From Zarea fungicola (taxonomy: Eukaryota; Ascomycota; Sordariomycetes; Hypocreales; Cordycipitaceae), in NCBI GenBank assembly GCA_900169235.1, contig FWCC01000296.1, positions 1 through 64,000 on the forward strand: a DNA stretch of 64,000 nucleotides, given 5' to 3'. Made by a program: the position numbers and the translations under genes. Each line of letters starts with the position of its first letter. Positions within the stretch are counted from its first letter, which is position 1. This document shows positions 45,747-57,448 of the stretch, piece after piece. A model generated the notes under the pieces. The model saw only the letters and a list, made by a program, of their open reading frames with translations, ran no database searches and had not been told where the DNA came from.

Positions 45747-46141
45747 CTACATACTGCCAGTATAAGCCCCACTGCAGTAAAAGCTCTGCATGTTTCCCCT
45801 TGCTCCACTACTCTCAGTCTCGAATACATATATACAGTCCGCATGGAGGGTTGAGCTCAATCAGTGCGCAGTTGCAATCGTGGTTCTGCCTACAGCCGCT
45901 CTAGCTATTGCTTGCTGAACTGCCGCTTCGGATTGTGAGTCAAGGGCCAAGGTCGCTTCACCAAGCAGACTGTCAAAACCATTAGCAGGTATGAATCTAA
46001 GACGGCCGCGAGATGCCACACTAACATGACTTCTGGATTATGTAGTAGAGCTCTGGCAAAAGCCAGGCGCTGCTTCTGTCCGCCAGAGGCCTGGCTACCT
46101 CTTGGGCCCATGAAAGTGTGAACTCCCTTGGGGAGAGATTC
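45747..46141 (-). pseudogene. Decayed ABC-transporter nucleotide-binding domain (ABCB-type)
   Basis: Read on the minus strand, the segment from 46141 gives ESLPKGVHTFMG, then the ABC signature ASGGQKQRLAFARALL, then HNPEV. Removing a 52 bp segment with intron-like borders (GTTAGT...GACAG) continues into ILLGEATLALDSQSE, a degenerate Walker B and D-loop, and GRTTIATAH, the H-loop. An in-frame TGA (45863-45861) replaces the Arg that usually follows, and the frame then continues LSSTLHADCIYVFE to a TAG at 45749-45747, matching the usual LSTI..AD.I.V.E. The Walker B Asp is Gly here. A TAG lies just upstream of the GAA codon, and the homology upstream is lost; Walker A was not found. It is the C-terminal remnant of a multidrug-type ABC transporter. 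Confidence 0.85.
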
Positions 46142-49012
46142 CTAATATCGAGGAAATCCTAGCCAAACATGGCCAAGATCCAACTCACTACAGATGAGAG
46201 TTTATGATGATGAGGGTGATACCATGCTATCAGGATGTGGGGAGCAAACACCGGGAAGCGAAATCTCTCCGCGCATCAATGCCTCAGGGCTGGCACCTCC
46301 TCACTGGGCTGGGAAAACCACTTACACCAGGTAGCTTCAAGGCATCAATTCTGTCATATCCAGAAGGTAAGAAGTGCCAGTTGCTTCTGCAGACTCTCAG
46401 AGATACCCGTGAAAAGTGTCAAGAATACATACTATATGATGGTGGGGCTGTCTCCTAATTTCAACCACAACTAAATCGCGGCTAGCTGGCACCTGGTCAG
46501 ATTCTTCCTCTTCCCAGATTGAGCGCAAGGCCTTTGACAGCACTGCTTGAAAGCTCTCACCTCTCCCTTGCTGCATTTCTCACCATTTCACGTTGTTAAG
46601 CAAATCTGTATCTCTTTAGGCAGACGTGGAACGGCTGTTCTTCGCTCTCTTCCGGTTCTCTGCTGTGGCCCCGTTGCGGAGCTGGCGATGAGAGGCGATT
46701 TGCGGGTGCTTGTTCTAGTTACTAGCCGATAAATGCAAATGAGTAATTGGAATCGCACTCTAATCAGTGAAAAACCAGCGACTATTATGCTTTCTGTTAC
46801 GCAAGTAAGAAAATCATAAATTGCAAAATATTTTAGTATTAACCAAATCTTAACTATTGTAGATCAGTATCTAAAGGGAGCGGCTGTTGATCGTCGCAGC
46901 AACACAGATTCGCAACCGAGTAGATTGCTGATCCTTGCGAAAGCAGGTTATTAGCAACTAATAAGACGTAGTTAAAACAATGTGTGACCCAAGTCCGAGG
47001 TGCAGACCAGCAGCAACAGTGCAGGCATCCATCGTGTGGCAATGAAATAACGAGACGACGGAAGGAAATGACATGGCACAGGCCGCTGAAAGTCGCATCG
47101 CAAATCCGCTGGCGTAAACTGCTAGGTGGTTTCTACGAGATAACACAATGTCAAGTAGCATGAGGTGATAAGCTTGTCAGGGGTTTAGGGGCCTTGCTTA
47201 TCGCGCCATAGCGACATGCGATGACCGCATGCTGCCATTCCGCGAGATAAGTGAAATTAAAGGTTCGTGCCAGAGAATGTGGTAGGAAAATTAAGGTTTT
47301 TCATGTATGTTCCAGCTGCACGGCCCGACTCCCGGAATCCAGGCACAAGATATGCAGCGCAGCAGCACGGAGTACATAACTAGCACACAGAAAGCAGCCA
47401 CGTTGTTGTTGAGCAGTCCGAGTGGAGAAGTAGCCTCAGGGCGATGGAATGAGAGAGTTTATTATTGGTTAGTTAGTATTTACATAATAAAAGGCCGACG
47501 AGTCCGCTGAAACAGAAGGGCATTTCATTGGCTGCTTGTCAGAAATCTCAGAGATGATAGGTGCAAACCGGAGATGAGATGGTTTTCGTCTTTAGGAGCT
47601 GTCGCTAGTAGCTTACCTACTGGTTATTAACTAGAGGGAAATAAAGCAATATTTCATGGATTATTACTCCGTACTAGACTAGCTTCCGTTGATGAGTGAA
47701 CTCTGCGAAAATGCCAACATGCATGTCTCTCGGGCAGCGTTTCTTCTTTTTTGTTGCTGAATCTGATACGCGGCGCCACCGCCCAGTTCCCAAGACGGTG
47801 TTTTCTCAATCCTCTCTAGCAATGGGGTTCTTATTGCATGCAGGGAGATGCGAATAAATGGTGGATGCCGCTTTCATTGCCAAATTTGTGATAAAGCGAG
47901 CCCCAGCCCCCTAGCTAGCCAGTGTCAAGTTTGGAGGCCAGGCGCTGTATTCTGCCAAGGCTGTACACGGTTTATTTTTCAGTGACAGAGTCCCTGGACA
48001 AAAAAGCTCACTGGAGAAATTAAATGCCCATATCTGTGCGCACAAACAGCAAATGGACAAACGCCACCGGAATATTGTAATATTAATGCACAGCGCTCAG
48101 TGGCTGGACAGGTTTAGCGGGCTGGGGCCAGCTAAAAGCCGTCAAAGACGCATAGCCTGAAGCACTGGTCAGCGCCTGGCGGGCCTGGCCTTGGGCACGT
48201 TGATGATCGCGAGGCTGTCGTTGGTAGTTGAGAAGCCTGGTAGCTTTAGTGTGCCGTCGGTTGATGAGGCTGCTGGGAGAGACAGTTTTGGGCGTCCCGC
48301 AAGGTGACTCGCGTGAGAAGGGAGCTTTAATTGGTACCCTCCCGTGCCTCCCTGCCGCCACTGTTCAAGTAACTAACCGAGTACTTATGTACCCAGCAAT
48401 ACTGACAGTCAATATTACCTGTCAGTACTTATTATTTCTTCAAAGTCTGGACATTCAATGCCATTCAACGCCATTCAACGCTAGACAGGTATTTAGTGGG
48501 TTCACTGCCAAAGCAGCCGACAGCTCCTGCAAAGTATTGGGCCGTTACAGACCGCCACTAGACTGCTGGTTAGTGTTGGTTCTCTTGAGGATCATCAACA
48601 GTTTGGTAGCTCGAAGAGAAATGGGTCGCAGATGTAGTTACATATATAGCTACACAACACGTTATACTAATAACACGACGTAGGCATCGATAGAGAGAGC
48701 CAAGGTATCTCAAGTTCTCAGCCGATTGGAGCAACTGGACACGAGCGCATTAAAGGATCCGTAATAAAGAGCGAGCCTCAATCGGATACAGCTTGGCTTG
48801 ATTGGGGAATTCCGTAAACCGGCCACCCCTTAGTTTACTACATACACCATTGTAGCGACATCCTGACTACTCCGTAGTCTTGACTTTGTTAGTGGTGGTC
48901 AGCTAAGAGACAAACCCAACTTCGCTGACATTAGATTCTTTATAGCTTGCCTTTTGCATTTTTGCGAATAAGTTGCTGCTGGCGACTAATTTCTTGGCTG
49001 TTTCTGAATCGT

Positions 49013-49036
49013 GCTCCCGTTCTCCCGTTCTCCCGT
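49013..49036. repeat. 8 bp tandem repeat, three copies
   Basis: GCTCCCGT followed by two copies of TCTCCCGT. The copies differ at one base. Confidence 0.8.
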
Positions 49037-50393
49037 TACAAAATTGTCTCTATTTATTCCTCCCGTATCTTTTTTTGCCTTTCCCAAACGCCAAGTTTCT
49101 TGCCAAAAAAAAAACGCCACAGTTGCCACCCTTGCACTCTAAAAGCTCGTCATTTATTGTTCATTTTCCCGCAATGCACCTGCACTACCTTCAGCCTTTC
49201 TTGACGTATTGGTATCATCTCCTCACTGGGACGCGCGTGCAAATTCCCACCACTGTTCGACGAGATTCCCATCGAACAAAATAAAGAGAGAGGAAAAGAC
49301 CGGCTATAGTTTGCCACCATCGACGGCCACGTGTAAAGTGTACTGTACTATTCCTTCCCAATTTGCATGTAGATACGAAAACCCCGAAAGAGTCGCCATT
49401 GCAAAGGACCAGCCACTTTACGAGTAATCTGCCATCGGTGCCATCGTCCCCGTCATCAATGTGTTCATAGCTGCCAGCCAAGCAGGTGGTTGCAAACGGG
49501 CATATCATATCGTCTGACGTCTTTCCTCGTTATCCACCTGTTCCTCTAAAGGCTGCATCGGCATCAGCTAGCCGCATCATTACGAATCCTTGGCCCCCAG
49601 CAACACGAGATTCAAGAGCGGGCGTTACTTGTACGAGAGCTGCAATTACTTATGAAAATACGACGGGAGGAGCAGTTAGGTGGTGTGTCCTGCTGTACAC
49701 TGTTGAAGAATTTTCCAGTTTTGAATCGAGCTGATAATATATCTCGAGGTACTCTGTACAGAACATTGCATACCAGCCGTTATGGCGAGGATAAGTAGCT
49801 CAAGGACAGGACAAGTACCAGGCGTAGTGCTTGTTGAGTAATTATACGGTGTACCCTAGCAGGTAAGTTAGTACCTCTGCCTTCATTACCAGTCCAGCGC
49901 AAACGGACACCACGAACAGCCCCCAAGCCACTATTGCGGCGCTACCAGTACCACTACCGATAACGACTCGTTGTTGCAACTACCCCCACCACCGGCAGAC
50001 CCCCTTCCGTTTTCCAAGTACAAGCTACCTCTCCGCTTGTAGCCACCTTTTGCGAACGCAATGAAGCAAGACCCCCTAACAGAGCCCCATTCTGCAGATT
50101 TATTAGGTGGACCCGCCAATCCAACAGAGCAAGAACAAGCCTGCCCAGGTGCCCACAAAAACAGAAGCCGCCTATCCTTTGCTCTGGTTTCGTGTCTTTT
50201 TTTGATTTTTTTTTTTTTTTTGCTTTCCAGGCGGCTCCCTTGACCGTCCCACAGGCCACGACACTACACCCTTTTGCTCAGGTCACTGCAAGCCTTTTTT
50301 CCTGCTACCCTTCCTTGATCTGGTATATTTTGTTTCTTTTTATCTCGTGTCTGCATACGCCTCCTTCTGCCGCCATTGCCGTTGCTTTCCTGA

Positions 50394-50604
50394 AGACACG
50401 TCTTTGCTCCGGCATCCGTCATCCTGGCTCCCTCAAAGAAGCTGTCCGCCGGCTCTTCGAGCTCCTACAGCGATCGGCCGGCATACTCTCACCACCGGCG
50501 ACGCTCCTCTGCTGGCCCTTCTCCTATAAACGAGCACCGCTCTGGCAATTTGCTTGAGATATATCCACGTCTAGCGAACGAGGTCTCGTTGCCTACTATC
50601 GTCG
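50394..50604 (+). other. Probable upstream coding exon of the mannosyltransferase gene
   Basis: Reading frame is open from just after a TGA at 50391 to a good donor (GTACGT at 50605). Joined through a 371 bp intron (acceptor GCAG at 50972-50975, with CTAAC at 50946-50950) it continues in phase into the frame of the mannosyltransferase, upstream of its first Met. The encoded sequence (SYSDRPAYSHHRRRSSAGPS, then NEVSLPTIVG-TPSIATP) has the Ser/Arg/Pro composition of the following N-terminal tail. No ATG occurs within it, so a further upstream exon would be needed; it was not found. The alternative is that this is a leader and translation begins at 50999. Confidence 0.5.
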
Positions 50605-50998
50605 GTACGTTGTCCACTTGCCCTCCCTAGCACCTTTCGCCTGTACTTGTGTACATAGCATTGTCTTGTACGTCACATCGCATGATATCATCCATCTCGA
50701 TGCTTTGTATGGCACGACCAACCGTTCGCTTCTGGCCCTTGCGGCTTGATATTGCTTGACATTTGCTTGCCTCGCCTGCCATGACAGTTTGTGCTGCTTG
50801 CTACGTTTGCAACCTTTCTTGAGCTGCAAAAGATGCCACGAACTGCTACTCGTCCCCCGCCCCCTACTCTACCCTCAACTTAATTTGGTTTCCACCCTTG
50901 TCAATTGCCATGTCGTGCCATGCATCATCGTCAGCTCCGTCGTGGCTAACCTCGCCTGTGCTACTCGCAATGCAGGAACCCCCTCGATTGCGACCCCA

Positions 50999-52478
50999 AT
51001 GTCCCTCTCTCGCAGCCCGTCCCCCGTCCCGGGCGGCGGCTGGTCCAGTCCTGGGCTCAACCTAAACAGTGGCCGCTCTAGCCCTGCCAGCAGCCACAGT
51101 GTTCGCCCCGTTGCCTGGGAGTCCTCCAAGATGCGAAACGGCCACCCGTCCTTTGCGACACAAAACCAGGGCTTTTTTAGCCGTCATATGCGCCGCATAT
51201 CTAGTAGTCTTCCCCAGTTCACGCAGGGTGAAAAGGACAAGATCTTGCCAGCCAGCTCATACCTCGATAAGGTACCTCTGGTAGGCAGGATAAAACGCAT
51301 CTATGGCCGTATGGGCCGCAAGATGAAGTTCCGTCTTTTGATCCTTTTCTTCGTCCTGTTCTGCATTTATGTATTTTACCACTCTCGTAAGTGCATCACT
51401 TTCTCCTACGGGATACGCAATCCTCTCCTGCCGTCCCATGCTGACTCACCATACAGCCCTTGTCTACTGGTACCGCAGGGCCGCCTGGGGCGGTGGCGGC
51501 TCCAAATTTGTGATTGTCCTTGCTGCCAATGTCGGTGGTGGTGTGATGGAATGGAAAGGTGCTCGTGAATGGGCCATTGAACGAGACAGCATACGCAACA
51601 AGCGCAACTACGTTAAGCGTTGGGGCTACGATCTTGATATTGTGGATATGAGCACTAAGAAGCGATATGCACATGAATGGAGGGAAAGCTGGGAAAAGGT
51701 TGACTTTTTGCGCGCTTCGATGCGCAAGTACCCCGATGCTGAATGGTAAGCTTCCGAGCCGACCCTTGGCCTATCTTGTATTGGGCTGGTGCTGACTCGA
51801 CTTGATAGGTTTTGGTGGCTTGATCTCAACACTATCGTCATGGAGCCTTTCTACTCACTGCAAGACCATATCTTTGAAAACCTTGAAAAAAAGGTCTACC
51901 GCGACATTAACGATTATAACCCCCTCAACATTAGTCACCCGTTTACCGATACCTATCTCGACGAAGAATCACTTAGCCCTGTTGGCGACGGAAAAACCAA
52001 CTCAATCAACCTACTCTTGTCGCAAGATTGCTCTGGCTTCAACCTCGGCTCCTTTTTTATCCGCCGTAGTGCCTGGACCGAACGACTCCTTGACATTTGG
52101 TGGGATCCTGTAGCCTACGAGCAGAAGCACATGGCCTGGGAGCACAAGGAGCAGGATGCCCTCGAAGCAATGTACGAGAGCCACCCCTGGGTTAGGCGGC
52201 ACACCGGCTTCCTTCCCCAACGCATGATCAACAGCTTCCCGCCGGCTGCCTGCGGTGATGGCACCGGCATGAATCACACGCGATACCACTACCACGAGAA
52301 AGACCGCGACTTCATGGTAAACATGGCCGGATGTGAATGGGGTCGCGATTGCTGGGGTGAAATGTTCCACTACCGTCAGTTTAGCTACTGGCTGAACCGT
52401 AACCCGTGGGAGCGATTCAAAGAAGACTTTGTCGCTGTCATCTGGTATCACCTTACTGGCCAGCATGTCAGACTGTAA
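50999..52478 (+). CDS. GT34 mannosyltransferase, Mnn10/Mnn11-type
   Basis: Exons 50999-51386, 51457-51745 and 51809-52478 encode 448 residues from the ATG at 50999. The protein is a type II Golgi enzyme: a disordered Ser/Pro/Gly-rich tail, a basic stretch RMGRKMKFR, and a membrane anchor at about 110-128 (LLILFFVLFCIYVFY). The luminal GT34 domain contains KFVIVLAANVGGGVMEW, the YAHEWRESWEKVDFLRA block, EWFWWLDLNTIVMEP (where other GT34 enzymes have DxD), the block CSGFNLGSFFIRRS, and the Gln/His-rich block KEQDALEAMYESHPWVRRHTG. In yeast the family builds the alpha-1,6-mannan backbone of N-glycans in the M-Pol II complex. Splice junctions restore conserved Trp codons. The true N terminus may lie further upstream (see 50394-50604). 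Confidence 0.92.
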
Positions 52479-53640
52479 ATGGTCTGTACTGGCCAGCACT
52501 CATCAAACACGAACGGAAAGATGGCGAGGACAGGATGTATCTATTGAGATGCCAGGACCTTGCGATTATTGTTTGAATCAACTTCAATTCGAATGCACAT
52601 ATACATATTTTAACCGCGTTACTTGGACAGCAACGCATCGGGTGCAGCACGGGACCACCTGTGGAGCGCAGTGTTTGCAGAAAGGAGAAGGAGGGAGTCG
52701 GCGTTCATTTTGATAAATGGCTGGCAGACACATCGTGGGCTTTTTATGGCGTTCAACAAGCCTATCGGATGGCTTGCAATATGGCTGCGTCTCGCTGCTA
52801 CGGCTTGCTGTATATGAAGGAGAAGGTGTGATTTTTGTAACGACGGAATGCCTGAAGCTACGGCGTGCAATATTTGATTTACAAATGAGAGAACGTCTAT
52901 GCTGTGTGGAAGGTAGTGTACCAAAACGCAGCATGACGTGTTGTACCAAAGACATTGGGAAAACATTCTTTCTTTTACAGAGGGGGGCATTTTCTGCGTT
53001 GGATGGGCTTAGACATTTACGGTGCATGGAGGTTGGCGGCTGCTCCCGTTTCATTTTTCTTTGGTTTCTCTGGGAGTGGAACCGGGCCTTTCATATTGGC
53101 GTTGTGCTTTTATTACAACTTGCCTCGTACTTTTCATTATTTTTCTTTTCCATTTTCCCCCTTTTACTCTATATTTTTTCTTCGTCTGTTTTTTGTTTCC
53201 TTGCCTTGTATCAATCCACAGGAATGGAATGTTGAGGAATGGAGATGATGGCATCGTTTTTCTATTATCTGACTCTGTCCCCCCCCTTTTTTTTTCTCCC
53301 CCTTCCTTTTCTTCTAACAGGGTCGGGCAATTTTGGTATGAATTTTTTCTGATAGATTGTGATGAGATGGAGAAGACATGTACAAAATAGGAGCGAGAGG
53401 TGGCATATAATGCCAAAAAAAATAATATCTTGATGATATGGTCAATGCAAACTCTGAATTGATGTGACTTGTTTGTACAAAGTGTCGATTGGTCATTTAT
53501 TTCGATATCAACATGGTAATGCGTTTAAGAATGGAAGGAATGCAGTCTGAAATGGGAATAGTCGCTGGAAAAAGCAACACTAATCTCATCAACGGGATAA
53601 CCGGTGGCCGCGTTGAAGCATAAATTTGGGGGCTAAATAC

Positions 53641-53665
53641 GTTACCTAGGATCTGTATAGGTAAC
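53641..53665. repeat. Perfect 8 bp inverted repeat
   Basis: GTTACCTA and TAGGTAAC are separated by nine bases, giving a possible small hairpin. It contains the TACCTA string common in the spacers of this window. Confidence 0.75.
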
Positions 53666-54361
53666 ATGAGAACTCCCTATCATGCCATGTTGGAAGGATA
53701 GCGCTAGCGCTTTTGGCGGAGGATCACATTTAAACCGGTGCATTCTATTTAGATGAAGAACCCTATCAGAGGATGCAAGTAAAGATTGACGAGAGAGGCA
53801 TGCCTGGCGCGTGGTAGTTTCCGGTGTGGGGAGAGGAAGTGAAAGTACATTCACTATATGCGTAGGTGCGAGCTTAAGCTACTCGGCAGTTGCCTCTGGT
53901 TCGTCGTATTCTGAAAACCTTCTTTCTTATCTACGTGGCCGAATAATTTTCAGGCACCGGGTCTCTCCATCTGGTAAAATACAAAGTGCAGGTCTTGGAG
54001 ACAAGGCTTGGCGTTTCTTTTGTCCATGTTCTCTCACGTGGCATCTGCAAGACATGGATACCGGCCGCAAGTTAGGCAGCGTCGAGGGGCGCCATCGCAA
54101 TCTTGCATTTGCAAAAGCCTCAATGTTCCATGCGGACGCTATACAATATACTAGATGGCCACCTGAGCGTTTATTATTCGCTAGCGTTCTTATCTTCAAA
54201 CACATTCGCAGTTCATGGCGAGGCGGTCTGTGTGACGCTACTGGCGGCGGAGGATATAAGGACATACCCCCAAAAGGGGCAGGAGATGTCCAAGTTGTAC
54301 GCATATCATTGATATTGAATTTCCTTCACCTTGCCTTGGCCAAGTTTTTTCCTTTGTCCAA

Positions 54362-54398
54362 TTTTTTATTTTATTTTATTTTATTATTTTTTATTTTG
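54362..54398. repeat. TTTTA-type microsatellite
   Basis: Imperfect run of T-rich units with single A (TTTTA and similar). It contributes the hydrophobic tail of a spurious frame. Confidence 0.8.
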
Positions 54399-56497
54399 GT
54401 CGGAGCTCTGTGCTATGTATGAGTGACTGTTGTGGGTGGATTGTGAGAAGAGCAGGACAAGGTGGTTAAGCGCGGACTTGTCATGCCAACGTCTTGTTGA
54501 GCGGCTACAGTGGAATGACTCTAGTTCGGCTTTAGAGGAATTCTATTTTGGACAAAGGAGGCTCTAGAAGAGAAGTGTGGAAGCTTGGCAGTGGAGACAT
54601 TTTTGTCGAGCTCGGCGGTTAGAGTTTTTGCGTTGCTAGTCCGCCGTTCATAGCGCAGAGACGCAGAGATTTATTTATAAGAAATGGATCACTACAGTGT
54701 TTCCATGAGGCTGATGCGGTTTTTTTCTTTTTTTTCTTCCTTCTTCTTGCTTGGTTTCGCATAATAGGGGATGAGCTCAATCGAGTGTGTGAAACGAAAT
54801 TTGGTGTAGATGGAAGAATGCGAAAGGGGGCCGAGATCAGATGATGGATGGGAAGATAGATGCAAGAAGAATATCAAGGAAAAGCTCCGAAATGTACTCC
54901 GCTCTGCTAAGCTAGTATCCCGGTAGATGCGAGTTTCAAGCAAGCAGGGGCTTTCAGGGGGAAATACAGGCCTTGGACCAGTTAAAGGTGCAGCAGGCGA
55001 CACTGTCACCACCATCAGAGCAGGCGCTGATACAAAGCGGAGATGCTCCCTGTGGATCTGGTGGGTGCTTCCCTGCATCACGTCAACAGATCTGCCCGCT
55101 GTGTGCCGGCTGTCATTGGGTGCCCTGAGCGGCGAGAGCAAACGGGCTGTTACTGGGCTGCCTCTAGCAAACGCCTGCCCACCCCCACTTGCCCACCAAA
55201 AGGGAACCCACGAGCCAACCATTCCATGCCATCCACTGGAATTCGCCCACCCTGTCCCAAACTATCGGCAGCCATCTTTTCTCCATTCAGGCACCATGCT
55301 TAGGTACGGGGTTTGTTTTCACAACGTACCAGTAACTACCTGTTTGGAGGTACGCCCCTCCATCACTCAATGCAACAATACCCCGTCGTTGATGGAATGT
55401 CCACTGTCGAAGCCTCACTGGTCCATTCAACAATTTAATCCCCTCCTTTTATCCACCTTGGTTCGTTTGTGCCCCTTGGAGCCATCAGATTGTGATACGC
55501 CTGCACGCTCAGTAAAATATGGCGCCCTGTAGAAACAGCTAGTCGCTAGTCCAGGCACGCCGTAGACCAAACATACCAACGGCTAGTCTAGTGCTTCGAC
55601 ATGCACGCGCCCGAATGGAAACGAAACGAGATGGCTCTCCCAAAAAAGGAAAAGAACAGGAAACAGGAAACAAAAGCAGGCAGTGTTAAAAGTTAGAGAC
55701 AAAAAAAAAATGAAGCATCGTCCGTCGCTAAAGTCCAGCTCGCTGTGAGCGGCGCTCGCGTCTGTATTTAGACGTCCGCATTCCCGTTGGCGGCCATGTC
55801 TGTCTCACTTCAACCTCACCCGCCTCACGCTGCACCGTTTCCAATCCAAGACTGCCTCTCTTCGAGCGTCTTATTACTTTCCTTGATTTTCTTCCATCCT
55901 TCCTTTGGTATTCTCTTTCCCTGCCAAGCTGGACTTGCGCCTTTTTTATTCTTTCCATCTCGTCATTTCTTGTCTGTGTCTTGCCTGGACCATTTGTTTC
56001 GGCAACCTGTCTTCCTTCCTACCTTTTAAAGTGTCATTTCCTCCACTCTGCTCGGAAGATAATCACTCCTTCTACAGACGGCTTCATCATATTCAAAGTG
56101 GCCTCATTTTCTTTCCAACTTGGCCACTTCTTTTATCTTTTTTTCACAAATTTCTTGGCCTATCCAGCCACCAACTTGGGCGCTTTGTCCAACGACATAT
56201 ACATTTACGCCCGCCTTTGCCTTGCTCGGCTTGCTTTCTTTGGCAAACAACTGCTATTGAACATTATTCTTTGACCACCAATTAGTCAACAAAGCAAACG
56301 GTACTTGTTCACTCATTTGGACGAGTCTTCCAGAAACTAGAAAAAGCTTCCTCAAGCCGATTATTGGATCAGCTCCATATTCAACAAGAACAATAAGAAC
56401 AATACGGATAACAAAACAATAACGAAACTGATTTTTTTTCTCTTTCGGCCAAAACACCACGAATTACATACATTCATTGTACGACGACCAACAAAAT

Positions 56498-57448
56498 ATG
56501 ATTCGAACAACAATACTCGCTGCTGTTGCTGCCACACTCTTTGGCCACGTTGTACAGGCCACGTACGGCCTTGACACTTTATACGATGCATCCAACTTTT
56601 TCCAGGAATTCAATCACTTCAACCAACACGACCCGACCCAGGGATTTGTGGAGTACGTCGACCGACCAACTGCTGAAGCATCTGGCCTGAGCGGGATTCG
56701 AAACGGTGCCATCTACATGGGTGTTGACTCCGTCACCCAGAATCCACCCAACGGCCGTCGTTCTGTCCGCGTTCAGTCCCAAAAGACCTTTACCAAGGGT
56801 CTCTTTGTGGCAGACATTGCCCATATGCCCAGCAACACCTGCGGCGTCTGGCCTGCTTTTTGGACATTTGGCCCTAACTGGCCACTGTCGGGTGAAATCG
56901 ACATCATAGAGGGTGTAAACACGCAGTCCAAGAATTCCGTCACCCTTCACACCCAGAATGCCTGCCAGATGAGCGGATTCGGCGCTTTGGCGAACACTTA
57001 CATCGTTGGCGACCAGTGTAACTCTCGGGACGGTTGCGGCCAGGCGACGGCTGACAATCAAAACTACGGCGACGGCTTCAATGCCATCGGGGGTGGCGTC
57101 TACGCCATGGAGTGGACGGACTGGCGCATCTCTGTCTGGTTCTTCCCCCGCTCCAAGATCCCCAACGACATTACTGTCGGAAGCCCAGAGCCGCTCCTCT
57201 GGGGACAACCCATTGCTAGCTTCTCCTCGGGTGCGACTTGCAACATTGATTCTGCTTTCAAAGACCACCAGATTATCTTCGACACAACCTTTTGCGGTCA
57301 GTGGGCCGGCAGCGTCTGGGGTCAAGATAGTGAGTGCTCTGCCCATGGACCCTCGTGCAGCGACTACGTCTCTGCCAACCCTCAAGCCTTTACCGATGCG
57401 TACTGGAGCATCAACAGCCTCAAGGTGTACAAGGCTCAGTTTCTCTAG
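56498..57448 (+). CDS. Secreted GH16 endo-1,3(4)-beta-glucanase
   Basis: An intronless frame of 316 codons. Residues 1-21 form a classical signal peptide (MIRTTILAAVAATLFGHVVQA). The GH16 active-site motif is complete: SGEIDIIEG with Glu 133 as nucleophile, Asp 135, and Glu 138 as acid/base, in the context WPAFWTFGPNWPLSG. Aromatic and Cys-rich segments (NACQMSG, CNSRDGCGQ, TFCGQWAGSVW, CSAHGPSCSDYV) fit the fungal laminarinase-like subgroup. It would cut beta-1,3 or mixed 1,3/1,4 glucans in the cell wall, either the fungus's own or a host's. There is no C-terminal GPI signal or carbohydrate-binding module. A pyrimidine-rich leader precedes the ATG. Confidence 0.95.
   Translation: MIRTTILAAVAATLFGHVVQATYGLDTLYDASNFFQEFNHFNQHDPTQGFVEYVDRPTAEASGLSGIRNGAIYMGVDSVTQNPPNGRRSVRVQSQKTFTKGLFVADIAHMPSNTCGVWPAFWTFGPNWPLSGEIDIIEGVNTQSKNSVTLHTQNACQMSGFGALANTYIVGDQCNSRDGCGQATADNQNYGDGFNAIGGGVYAMEWTDWRISVWFFPRSKIPNDITVGSPEPLLWGQPIASFSSGATCNIDSAFKDHQIIFDTTFCGQWAGSVWGQDSECSAHGPSCSDYVSANPQAFTDAYWSINSLKVYKAQFL

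Larger units (their letters stand above)
44497..50393. other. Largest gene-poor region
   Basis: About 5.9 kb without a supported intact gene. It contains a decayed ABC-transporter remnant at 45747-46141, a two-base ambiguity at 45323-45324, a palindrome TACCTAGGTACC near 45232-45243, and a T16 run at 50206-50221 leading to TTTCCAG, a good splice acceptor, near 50225-50231. The right end is pyrimidine-rich and probably the leader of the mannosyltransferase gene. Confidence 0.55.
52479..56497. other. Four-kilobase spacer
   Basis: No recognised gene. Open frames of up to about 200 codons at 53811-54422 (+), 54927-55532 (+) and 54692-55222 (-) have no motif, and the last two overlap; the C-terminal hydrophobic part of the first is made by a TTTTA microsatellite. 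From about 55780 to 56497 the plus strand is pyrimidine-rich and looks like a promoter and leader for the GH16 gene. Confidence 0.5.

Noticed and set aside
45905..46111. Intact short ABC protein gene
   Set aside because: The short frame is only a piece of a decayed nucleotide-binding domain with stops on both sides.
54692..55222. Minus-strand frame of 176 codons
   Set aside because: It overlaps an opposite frame, is Ser/Pro-rich without a domain, and ends in a low-complexity Lys run from a T-rich tract.
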